This document shows positions 48,160 through 58,316 of a DNA stretch of 64,000 bases, in pieces (positions within the stretch are counted from its first letter, which is position 1; each line of letters opens with the position of its first letter). A program made the translations under genes and the position numbers. The notes below the pieces were generated by a model. The model saw nothing but the letters and a program-made list of their open reading frames with translations, made no database searches and was not told where the DNA came from. The stretch lies in the NCBI RefSeq assembly GCF_009730915.1, contig NC_052475.1, positions 25,171,016-25,235,015 on the forward strand. The letters run 5' to 3'. Source of the DNA: Dioscorea cayenensis subsp. rotundata. Its lineage: Eukaryota; Streptophyta; Magnoliopsida; Dioscoreales; Dioscoreaceae.

Positions 48160-50754
48160 ATTTATGACTACTTGTTGATGGTTTTTTTTTTTTTCTAATA
48201 AGACTAGTTGTTGATGTTGCCCTCTTTTGGTCCATAAATAATAGTAGACAACTTTCACATGTTGCATTAATTGTTAAAAAATAAAACCCATGAATTATTT
48301 TTTTATCATATCTTTATAAAAGCCACATAAGATGGTGGCTACTAAAGTCTCAATCACTTTTAAAAAAATCTATATATATATATATATATAATATTTTACA
48401 CACGTTAAATATTTCTCTCTGGGTAATCTAAAGGAGTAGTAGTGTTATAATAGTAAAGACAAGAAACTTCATGGCATTGCCTTGCAAGGAAAAAGAGAAA
48501 AGAAACCAGCAATCCAACTTGTTCTATTCCAACATATGAGGAGAAATATTTTTTTATTTTTTTATTTTTGAAGGAAGACTTAGAAGCCACTCAATTTTCA
48601 AGACTCTATGGAAACATTTATTTATTCATTTGTCCCAATTCAATTCATTTCCAATTATTCAAAAAAGTTATTGTTATTTAACTAAATAAACATTAATATT
48701 TGTTTAGTTAAGAAAATAGTGAATTATTATTTAGATGATAGGAGAAATGGACGGCTGGGATTGGAGATGAGATGGGACGAGGCAATGATTGGCAAAGAGA
48801 TGTGACACGGTGGGACAAGTATAAGACACACGTTGCAAGTTAATATATATATATATAATATTTTTGATGTACATGGGTTGGTATGTTGTACTGCCGGTCC
48901 TACCGAACTTACACTGTGGCTTACTTCATCTTCTTCCTTCCTTTCTTTCCTCTTTTCTCTTTTCTCATGTTCATTTTTCATGTGCAACCTTTGCATCGGT
49001 TGGTGGATTTCTCTATTAATTCTCATTTGCTAAAAATTAAAAATGTTAAAAATATATTCTTTAATAGAGTTTGTTACAACTTATAATGGATTATATGGAC
49101 ACTCCTAATCACTAAATAAAAGGTGACTAATTTTTTGAAAAAAAATATTAATTTTGTGTGTTTTTTTATTGGTCCCTGTATTATTTGGGAACCTTTTCCA
49201 AGAAGAAAACTTTTTCAACACTCACAAATTTACAAAAACCTCATAGTCAATGATCATACTGGTCCTTATTCGATGATTAATATTTCTTGATATGATGTGT
49301 TTTATATATTGTTATTTAAAAATAAAATAATTATTAGCTTTCGTTATTTAATCAAATTCATATAACATGATAACAAAATCATGTATATATATATTATAAT
49401 TAATCAAAATGATGAAGCCATCAATTATTGTGATACTATATTAACAATAATGAAATGATGGAATGCCACCCTTAAAAAGCAAGCAATTATAGAAGAAACA
49501 ATAGGTAGGCCAACATTGAGTTCAAAGAAAAAGCAAGTAGTAGACAAGAGTCCATATCCTGGTCCCTTTTCTTTTCATTGAACATGTCCAACACCAGCCA
49601 TTATATCAAACCTTTTGAAATATGGTCTTCACCTTCTCCTTCTTATATTTGTCCTCTTGATAGATTATCATTCTCTAGCCGTTTTTCTTGAATCAAACAT
49701 TCAAATGATAACTTTTGTATTTTTATTTAAAAAACAAGAATATATACATATTTTAATGCATATATTAATCATCAATATGTCTTTACATATTTCTCTTCTT
49801 TAAAACATGACAAACAGTTGATAGGATTAGAACAATGACACATGAAGAGCCTTCACAACATTCATGCAATTTCATGATGATGGCTTCATTCTTCCTCAAT
49901 TCTAGCTAGCTCTTTAGATCAAGTAGGACATGAAAATGACTTCACAATCCTTGCCACACGGTTCTTTATAACTTAGTGGCAAACCTCATACTGTGATAGT
50001 ACTGGCTATAATGGAAATATATGTACATATAGCTATGAATTCAAACGTCTTGCTTGTTAAGTGATAAGGAAACTACTGCTTGTAATTAAACTTCATGATG
50101 AGTTAGGCATGCATGCATTTAGGCTACCATGGTTAAGGGTACTCTTGAGTATTCATGAAGAAAAGTGATGGTGATGTTTTAACTTTGTTTTTAGAATCCA
50201 TTTACAATTATATTAATGCTATTTCACTTGGTATTTACGCTGTTGTTGAATTAACTATATACACTTTATGTTTCAAGTAATCAATCATGTTATTATATTG
50301 CAATTAATTAAACCTTTAATCATCTTTCTATGTATATATGCATTCAATGGTGGTATGGTTTTTCTAAATAAAAAATAAAAATTAAAAGCCTAGAGTTTGA
50401 CGTAAAGCATGAGTAAGACGTTAACCAATTAAAAATGGTAACTTTCATGACTAAAAGTCTAAAATAGCCATCCTCGTGTAACATGCCATACCGCATAGAT
50501 CAAAGAGAGAGAAAGAACACCGGAGATCAAACATCTGATAATTTTATTAATTGAGTACTTTATGTTTCACAGGATTTATATATATATAAAATAACACCTA
50601 ATTATTACTTTGAAAAAAGCCTCGGCAGGTTTGACGTCATTCCTGTTCTTAATTTTGTCATGTTGGCCGCTGCGTTGTTCATTAATAATTACTCCTCAAT
50701 TATAATATATTGTTTGTATTTACCATGAGAGAAAGAACATCAAACCATCGCTTG

Positions 50755-50890
50755 CTTAGTTAGGTGGTAATAAACGGACTCGGCAGTGATCGACAGGTCC
50801 GGATTCAAAACCCCACACTCACCATACTTTTCACAATATAATGGACTCTGATGGGTCCTTCATAGAATAAATCATTTTTTTTCGAGGGTT
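50755..50890 (+). mobile_element. SINE-like, tRNA-derived element (candidate)
   Basis: The stretch starting cttagttaggtggtaataaa resembles a tRNA A box (TAGCTCAGTGGTA type). Some 35 bases later, ggtccggattcaaaacccc resembles a B box with the flanking GGTTCGAATCCC stem. The spacing is right for an internal RNA polymerase III promoter. A T run follows at 50875-50882. No full tRNA cloverleaf can be drawn, so this is more likely a SINE head than a tRNA gene. Confidence 0.4.
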
Positions 50891-50942
50891 TCATGATATT
50901 AGGATTTATTAGCTCAAGATGATTTTTACAAATTTTTTTGGT

Positions 50943-51366
50943 TGTGTGATGCATACAGTGGAGGACCAACAATCTCAAAAGACAAACTTAATAGAATGGA
51001 GTTACCTCCCACATATATATTCATGGGACTCTTCTTTAATTAGAGGATATGGGATTAAACTGGGTTTGCAATATTGCTCCCCCGATTAGACCCGATGATC
51101 TCATTGGGTCAGGAACGCTTTAATCAATAGCACTGCACTCGGGTTTTTCTCGGGTCAACCCCTTTATTGGTTAGAATCTTCCGCTGGTTAGCCCCTCGTC
51201 CAGCTCCATATGTTTCACTCTCAATGAAAACACCAATGATGCACACAATGAGAGTCCCATAATCTCAAAATACCAACCTAATAAGATGGGGTTGCCCTCA
51301 CATATATGCCCATGCATGGACTCTCTCAATTAGAGGATGTGTGATTAAACCGGACTTGCAAACAAT
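50943..51366 (+). repeat. Pair of about 130-base direct repeats, offset about 295 bases
   Basis: Copy 1 (about 50946-51075) and copy 2 (about 51236-51366) share, in order, tgatgcayaca, aatctcaaaa, aataraatggrgtt, cacatatat, gggactct / tggactct, attagaggat, gattaaac and ttgcaa. They differ at perhaps one site in six. The 160 bases between them differ in texture (gattagacccgatgatctc, tcgggtttttctcgggtc). This could be a partial tandem array or a TRIM-like element with short terminal repeats; no primer-binding site is visible, so the former is more likely. Confidence 0.6.
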
Positions 51367-54059
51367 GTGCACGTGATAAACTTTCGTTACCCTATATAGA
51401 GCTTGATCAAGTTAATAAATTTTTAAGAGTCAATTAACTAGCCTAACTAGTGGACTTCCATATTTATTTGTTTTTTGATAAATTTTTTAGTGGGGATATT
51501 TGTCACCTATTGTTATTAAATAAAAAAAAAAAAAGAAATCAAATGGAAAGATAAAGAAAGGTATATATATATGGAATATTTAAGCTAGCTGGATTTACTT
51601 TATGACAAGTTTATTATTATTATTTTTAAGAAAGTAATGCTCATTTGAGTCTTTCATTATGCACTTGAATTTGTGGGCCTTTGACATCATTGCCAATATC
51701 AATGTGCAATAGACTTTTTAGTGTTTGTTTGTATATAAATTGACCCAAAGAAAATGGGATACCTTTTGTTTACTATATATATGTTCACCAAATTTGACGC
51801 AATAGTTACCATTAAACTTTGAAATGGCCTTATTAGCAATAGTGGAGAAAGATTTGAATGCAAGAAAGTGGAAAAGAAAAATAAAGGTTAAAAAAGATGA
51901 AAAGGTTTTAGATCTCTTTGCATTACTTTAAACCAACAAAATTAACTGTAAACCACTCAAGTACCTTTCAAAATGTCCATTGAGATTAATATATATATAT
52001 ATATATATGCATGAAAAATCTGTCACTTTTTTCATTAAATAATATTTAAAAGAAAAAACTTAACACATAAAAGTAGTATATCATGAAAGCATACAATATT
52101 CCATGTATATATTGTTATAGTCCACAATTATATATGCCGACACTATCAATGCCGACATGAATATAATGATGATTTTTTTGTATAGCATAATCTTTTTTGG
52201 TAGAGTTGAAAAAGGGATAGATATATGTGTACTTAAGTACAGAGATGATGATCATCCAAAGAAGAAGTCATGAATTAATGACAAGTGAATTAAAAAGAAA
52301 ATGTCTCATTGTACTCCAAACATTGAGATGTCCCTCTTTATGAATGTCAAGAAGCTAACTCCTTTCGCCTTTTAGTGCCTATAGATTCTAGTGATCTTCT
52401 CACTAGACACTGCCATCATTTAGCTTCCATTAGTGAAAAAAAAACATCCAATATGTAAGCAACTCAAGATCTTTTATCTCTCCATGCACAATAACTACAT
52501 GTTGCTGTTGCTTTGTTTGTCAAAAAGACAGAATAATCAATGAAAGTTCAACATTTCCATGATTTAAATATCCCATGATCTTGACTTTGAGAAAATTCCA
52601 ACATTAATTTGACCTTTGGATATAGACACATGCTTAGGATTAATGAACTTGATCAAATCTAGTCCACATATATTTAAATATATACATATACATATACATG
52701 CATGGGACCACAATATAATTGGTCTAATCTTTACAATGAATAAAAACATGCCGACAGTGAATACAATGATGATTTTTTTATTCCAGAAGACTAGACAGAA
52801 TGACAACTAGTAGTGTGTGCTAGCTAGCTATGAGAAGGATAATCTTATTTGTAAGCAAGTATACATAATCACCAACCGTTAGATTGAGAAAATGACAAGC
52901 TTAATTATATTACGTGTCATATATATATAACTATAAATTTCAAAGATGTAATTATAGTTATATATATATATATATATGTAATTATAGTGGAAAAGGCTGA
53001 TTGTCCAACTTGTTCCAAGTCTTATGAAAAGTAAAATTTTTTTAACACCAAACAATAACATATGTGAAGGAAAACAAATACAATTTTTTTTAATAAACTC
53101 TCAAATCAAATATGTTCTTACAAAGTTCAATGGATGTTAAAGCAAGAAATATTATTATCATGAATTTTCTAAGTTCATGAAAAATTGGCTCATTAGAATG
53201 AGGATACGACCTAGTAGTGAGGGCTGGATCCATAGAGCCCAATTGGGCCTTGGTCTGTGCAGAGCAGCACATTATTTGTTATCTTAAACACTATGAATTA
53301 AATTCCAATATCAAAATCATTATTTGTTATCTAATTACTTTCATTAACCTTCTTCTCTATTCATATCTACTCAACGGTTACCGGACCTTCTTGTGCTTTT
53401 TCAATGATGGTGGAGTTGTGTAACCATGATACACTAACCATCTTGGAGGGCCATTACACCCCCGGAAGGTTATTATCTTCAATTGGATAATTTGGGATAA
53501 CAATATATTTACTGTAGAAAACCTAACCCCCAAAAGATTTGATAACACTTTTAATAGCTATCTGAGTATTCGGTGTGAGTGTAATGAGACAACGGAAATA
53601 ATCAAATGGCAAGCTAAATCCTCATAGGTATTTTATCGAACACCTTGCGTGCATGCCTTATAGCAACACCTTGTCATGCACCTAACACCTTTCTTGGGAG
53701 GGGGTAAATAAAGGTTTTGTAAGGTAGGGTTATGGACCAACATTTGTTTGAATCCAAAATTTTATGAAGGGTAAGGTTTTTGGGGGCTTAAATGGAGGGT
53801 TGAAAAACCTTTATTTAACCTCTGTTTTCAACCCTCCAAATCGGAGGGTTTTGGAGGGTTGAATATTTTTTTGACAAAAATACCTTTATTGAATTTAGAT
53901 GATTACATCTATGGCTTATAGAAAATTTTAGGTTTTGGTTTTGAATTTGAATATTTTTTTTTAAAAAATAATAAAATATTATAAATTGTCAAATTGTTGT
54001 TCTTTATTTGGCGTGCCAATAGCACTTTTTCATGTCACCCACATAATAATGAATCCTAT

Positions 54060-55672
54060 GGGGCAGTCAGGATAGAAATAGATAGGATATCATAAAAAAT
54101 AAATTTATTTTTTTGCCCTATTATTTGGTTTATTTTCCTTATCTAGGTTTCATTGTATCTCTTCTTTTGATATTTTAAACAAGATGCTTGGGACAAGAAA
54201 CTTGTCAAGTGATAGAACACTAATTTCACTATTTTAAATAGGATTTTATGCATTTAGAGCCCGTTTGGTATGATGTAAAGTTGTTACTTTCCCTGCAAAG
54301 TAAGAGGGGTGAATCTATTTCAAGCGTTTCGTTTTTAAAAATAATATGGTCTCCTTGTAATCACTTTCCACTTGACTAGGGAAAGTGATTTACAGGGGGG
54401 TGGTGTGAAAGTGTTTACACCGTTGGATGGGAAAGTTTAGTAATTGTCAAATTATCAAACTACCCTTTATTACATAAAACTCTTTCTCGTTTGTTTTGTC
54501 TTTGAAAAAAACCCTAACGCGATCATATTTCCAATTCGGCGGTGTAAAATTCATATTTTAAATGGATCAAAGATAAATAAATTTCATATTTGTTTGGATA
54601 AAATTTTTATTGGAGAATTTTTGTTTTGATTAAATCAAATCTATGTTGAAATAATAATCCAACATGATAAGATAAGAACTTGAGACATTTATATTTTACT
54701 TGTCCACGATGGACAATTAGGAACACACGATGGTTTAAATCTATATTTTTTTTAGTGTACTAAAAAAACATAAAAAAACCCCATTTGATTTTTAATTTAT
54801 GAATAATAGGTTAATTATTATTTGGACTAAGTTAATAATATTATTAGAGTTGAATAAAAAAACCCAAATTTAGTAACTATAACAACTAAAGGGCAAAAAA
54901 ATGAGAATAAACCTAATTTTACATTGAAAATAAGTTCATACCAAACGTGGGAATTAAGTTTGCATGCAAAGTAATTACAATTTTGATTTGGATAACCAAA
55001 CGTTGTAATGTTATTTTGCAGGTAAAGTAATTGCATGCAAAGTGTTTCCCTGCACAAACTTTACATGCAATTACTTTCCTTGCAAAATGCCAAACGGGCC
55101 CTTAGAGTGCTTAAAAGATTTCTTTGTCAATCTTCATGCTTAAAGCAGATTATTTTTCATTAAAATCTCTTCTTTTTAATTATGCCTTATTTTTAGTTTC
55201 TCTAGTGTGATGATTTTTTTTTTTCAAATTGATTTTGATGTGATCTATTTATTTTCCATTAATGAGTTTGTTACTCTAGCTTTATGTCATATTGATTTTT
55301 GCAAGTTGGTGATATTGCAATTTATATATTTTTCGACATTATCTATAGTTTATTTATTTTTTAAAAAGTTAAAATATATAGATAAGTAAATTTTTAAGGA
55401 AATAATTCAAAAAAATCTATTTTTAAAAAAATATGTATAATTATATTATAAATGGTAATTTTGTCTGTTTATATACCCATTCATATCATATCCTGTCATT
55501 ATTCGGTCCACTTCAAACATAAAATAAGATAACAAAATGCTATCTAATAATTTATCCGGTGCACATTAAACATATGATAGGATATGAGCTTATCATGCCC
55601 ATATCTTTTCCTACTTCTATCCAGTTCTCGTATGATATTCGTCTATATCCTATCTTGTCCACTAAACGGGCC
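54060..55672. mobile_element. Middle inverted-repeat DNA element of the nest
   Basis: Left end ggggcagtcaggatagaaat agataggatat (54060-54090); right end is its approximate inverse, tatcctatcttgtccactaa then acgggccc (55645-55672). A second pair of ataggatat motifs sits inside the right arm. No coding capacity. It lies wholly within the outer element and wholly contains the Harbinger-like element. Confidence 0.4.
54257..55101. mobile_element. PIF/Harbinger-like (Tourist-type) non-autonomous element
   Basis: The left end gagcccgtttggtatg and right end atgccaaacgggccc are terminal inverted repeats, and both are flanked by TTA (54254-54256 and 55102-55104), the target preferred by PIF/Harbinger elements. 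Subterminal repeats of tgcatgcaaagt type occur in the right arm. About 845 bases, no transposase. It is the innermost and so the youngest of the three nested elements. Confidence 0.55.
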
Positions 55673-55924
55673 CTATATGTGTAAAATGAGCATAAAATAC
55701 TATTTATAGCTTCAAGGGCATTTAAGTAATATTCATATAAAACCTTAACTTTTATTACCTTCAATCCGAAGGTTACCTCCATTTTCCTACTTTCAATCTA
55801 AATAAGGTATAACTTAAAACCTTCTTTTACCTTACTTTACCCTACTCTACCCTACTTTACAAAACCCTATTGCACTTCATCCGAGCAAAGCCTACAAACT
55901 TCCAAATTACAAAATACCTATTAG

Positions 55925-56330
55925 ATATAGCTTACCAGAATAATCAATATCCCAAGAAACAATCAATATATCAAAGAACACTAAGATTTACATGGAAAAC
56001 CCTTGCGGGAAAAACCACAGGCGGCGGTGAGGCTATCAATCCACTATAGAGATGAAGCAATACAAGGTGGAAGCCAATAACAATGTAAAGGCTCCAAATC
56101 CCCAATCTCTCTCACAAAAAGATAGATATGAAGCACTCAATTCAACTCCTTCTTCCTCTCCTAATCCCTAGCTCTATCCAGAAACCAAAATGCCAAAACT
56201 CTCAATTTCGGATTGAAAGATGGGGATTAAAAAATTATTCAGAAAGCTCCCTAGAGTTGCTAAATATTACAAATAACCCCTTTTCCATCCTACTACACAT
56301 ATAGAAAAGAAAAATAAAGTAAAAAAGGAG
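55925..56330. mobile_element. Probable LTR-retrotransposon fragment (LTR or leader)
   Basis: The stretch around catggaaaacccttgcggga and aaaaccacaggcggcgg is of a type very common in LTRs and leaders of plant LTR retrotransposons. No coding part is attached and no paired repeat is found in the window. The sequence left of the DNA-element nest (about 53600-53690) has a similar texture and may be the other half of the same LTR, split by the nest; that is a guess. Broken, age unknown. Confidence 0.35.
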
Positions 56331-56369
56331 TCGAATATCACATTGGGTCATTAAGAGATTAAATCTATT

Positions 56370-56640
56370 AACCACTTTTTCCTCTATTGTGATTTTGTTG
56401 CTCTAATATGGAATCACTATGGTCAAAACTTTATATTGCTCAGCTCCCTACAGCTATGTGTGAATTGTGGGATTCTTGGAGGAATAACCTTTATTTGATC
56501 ATAGGACCACTTAGGATGTTTTAACTTGGGCCATTGTTTGGAACATATAGCTGAAATGGAATACTCGTATTTTTAACTTCAAACTACTCCTCCCAATTTT
56601 GAGCATAATTATAATTAACCATATGTTCCTGTTTTAGATT
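56370..56640 (+). mobile_element. Short LINE fragment (3' part of the zf-RVT region)
   Basis: On the plus strand a degenerate frame reads VALIWNHYGQNF and, in another phase, TWAIVWNI-LKWNTRIFNFK. The latter matches the W-x-I-W-L-x-x-N-x-R-I-F motif that ends plant LINE polyproteins, with a stop at the dash. This is a second LINE piece, opposite in strand to the one at 45.6 kb and more decayed. No tail or target duplication is evident. Confidence 0.5.
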
Positions 56641-56929
56641 TCTACAACTCTCAAGGTAAAATGAGTGAAGCTAAGAGACTCGCGACTATGTGAAGAGAAG
56701 TATGCATTTCTTGAGGACCTAGGTCCCACTCGAGTGACCCTAGGGACACAACAATCAATATTGGCATACGTTAAACATACATATCACCATTCTATCACCA
56801 CTTGGTTGAGTTGACTGGATGAGCGACATCTCAGTGTTATTTTTTAAGACGACATTAGCTCTCTCCCTCTCTATATTTGTTTTGATGTTTAATCGTTGTT
56901 CTTTCTTCAATTATATATAGGGTAAATAT

Positions 56930-58225
56930 TTTCGTAGAGTATCAAACTATACACTTTTATCACTTTGGGGGTCCAAACTTTGATTTGTATCAAAATGGTG
57001 ATCCATCTTTAATTTCTTTTCACTGGACAGTCACCCAAATAATTCCAGTTTGTTTTATCTGACGTGGACGCTGGAAAATCGATGTCAGCGTTTAATTGCC
57101 ACGTCAGTTGCCCAACAGGTGATGCACATCAACTTAAGTGTGCCATGTGTGAATCCCTATCCCATGTCCTCCATCTTCTCCACCGAAACCCTAGACCTCT
57201 TCTACACTTTCTCATCGATTTTTCTAGTCTTCACTCCATGGCTTCCCCTTATCTCCTTCTCCTTTTGATATATGTGCTGCCTCTTATATTCCTTCTTGGC
57301 ACGACCACGGCCGTTCAAGGTTCTAGTGAAGGGATGACATGTCTTCATTACCAGAGGATCGTCGGGGATTGGGCTAGCAATGGCGCTGCAGGCGACGTCA
57401 GAGAGGGCTTGTGTCTCCATCCTGGCGAGCAACTAGGCCAAGCTTGAAAAGAAATTTTTAATTCTTTTTAATGCAATTATTTGTGAGAATCCGTACCTTT
57501 TTGTGATCTAGTTGAGAGAAATTTTTGATCTTGATGCATTCTCTATGCTTTTGAACATCTGATGTTATTGATTTGGGAGGTTATGAGTTTATGCCAAGAA
57601 AGTTTTGTAGTTTTCCTTGTTATTGTGTGGTTTAAGATTTTAAAATCGCTACTTTGATGTTGTTCTACTGAGATGTGTGTGATTCTCTTCATGTTTTATT
57701 TTTCTTCTCTATTAGAGTATTAGATAGAGTTTTTTTTTTGGTTGCAGAGGTGAGATCATGTAGAAACCCAAATTTTGCTCCAATTTATTTTTCATGTTTT
57801 GCTTTTCAGCTTGAAACTGTGATTGAAGCTGAGAAACAAGTGGCTTAAGATCTTTTGTTGAAAGTTCAGCTGAATTAAATTGGGAGGTGTTAGAAACCTT
57901 GGACAACGAACCTTTATCTCCATCATCGTGAAAGGAAGCTGACTGTCTCGCCGAAACTGGTGGTTTATTACTTTTTTTAAATTTATTGGGTGTTTTAAAA
58001 TAATAATAATAATAAAATAAAAAGTTAAAGTGATGATGAGAACAATAGGGATTCACATATGGCACACTTACGTTGGACGTAATATCATCAGTTGGGCAGC
58101 TAACGTGGCAATTCAACGTTAACTTCTATTTTCCAGCATCCACGTCAGATGAAACAAGCCAGAATTATTTGGGTGGCTATCCGGTGAAACATAATTAAAG
58201 ATGGGTCACCATTTTTATAAGCATT
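56930..58225. mobile_element. Long-terminal-inverted-repeat DNA element, MULE-like, with possible captured coding DNA
   Basis: Two arms of about 170 bases are inverted copies: 56992-57160 (from aatggtgatccatctttaat to gaatccctat) and 58045-58217. Identity is roughly 80 per cent, including tgacgtggayrctggaaaat and aattgccacgt. Between them the DNA is richer in GC near 57180-57450 and encodes on + a start MASPYLLLLLIYVLPLIFLL, a signal-peptide-like run. At about 57780-57960 the minus strand reads PPVSARQSASFHDDGDKGSL and continues in a protein-like way. Long inverted arms around host-like coding bits resemble Pack-MULEs. The sequence outward of the left arm (from about 56930) has no partner on the right. 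No transposase is present. Confidence 0.5.
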
Positions 58226-58316
58226 TCTGTTATAGTTTATTTCTTAAACATTTGATTCCACATCTAGAAGATAATGCACCATGGCTTGTTTCATTATTTT
58301 CCAATAAGGTACTAGT

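Larger units (their letters stand above)
48160..53680. other. Gene-free AT-rich intergenic DNA
   Basis: More than 5 kb with no supported gene. It contains many AT runs (for example 48372-48390, 51990-52008, 52961-52977), T and A runs, a SINE-like head near 50.8 kb and a pair of direct repeats near 51 kb (listed separately). A poly-pyrimidine stretch at 48925-48990 reads as open frames in two phases but shows no family resemblance. Inverted-repeat palindromes such as tatacatatacatatacatg near 52680 are low-complexity. Confidence 0.55.
53690..55887. mobile_element. Outer inverted-repeat DNA element of a three-layer nest
   Basis: The left end (ggttttgtaaggtaggg near 53716) matches the inverted right end (ccctactttacaaaaccc near 55849-55866), and the outermost right bases (ttcatccgagcaaagcc) resemble the ends of common plant inverted-repeat transposons. 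Repeated CCCTCC/GGAGGG blocks lie just inside the left end. No transposase is visible, so it is non-autonomous. The family is uncertain and the outer boundaries are good to about ten bases. Confidence 0.42.

Noticed and set aside
48833-49086. Plus-strand frames rich in Ser/Phe/Leu
   Set aside because: They come from a pyrimidine-rich tract open in two phases; no homology or gene structure.
50755-50830. tRNA gene
   Set aside because: A and B boxes are suggestive, but no acceptor stem or cloverleaf can be formed; kept as a SINE-like element.
52561-53061. Small frames around repeated tatacatatacat
   Set aside because: Low-complexity AT-repeat sequence translated as Ile/Tyr/His runs.
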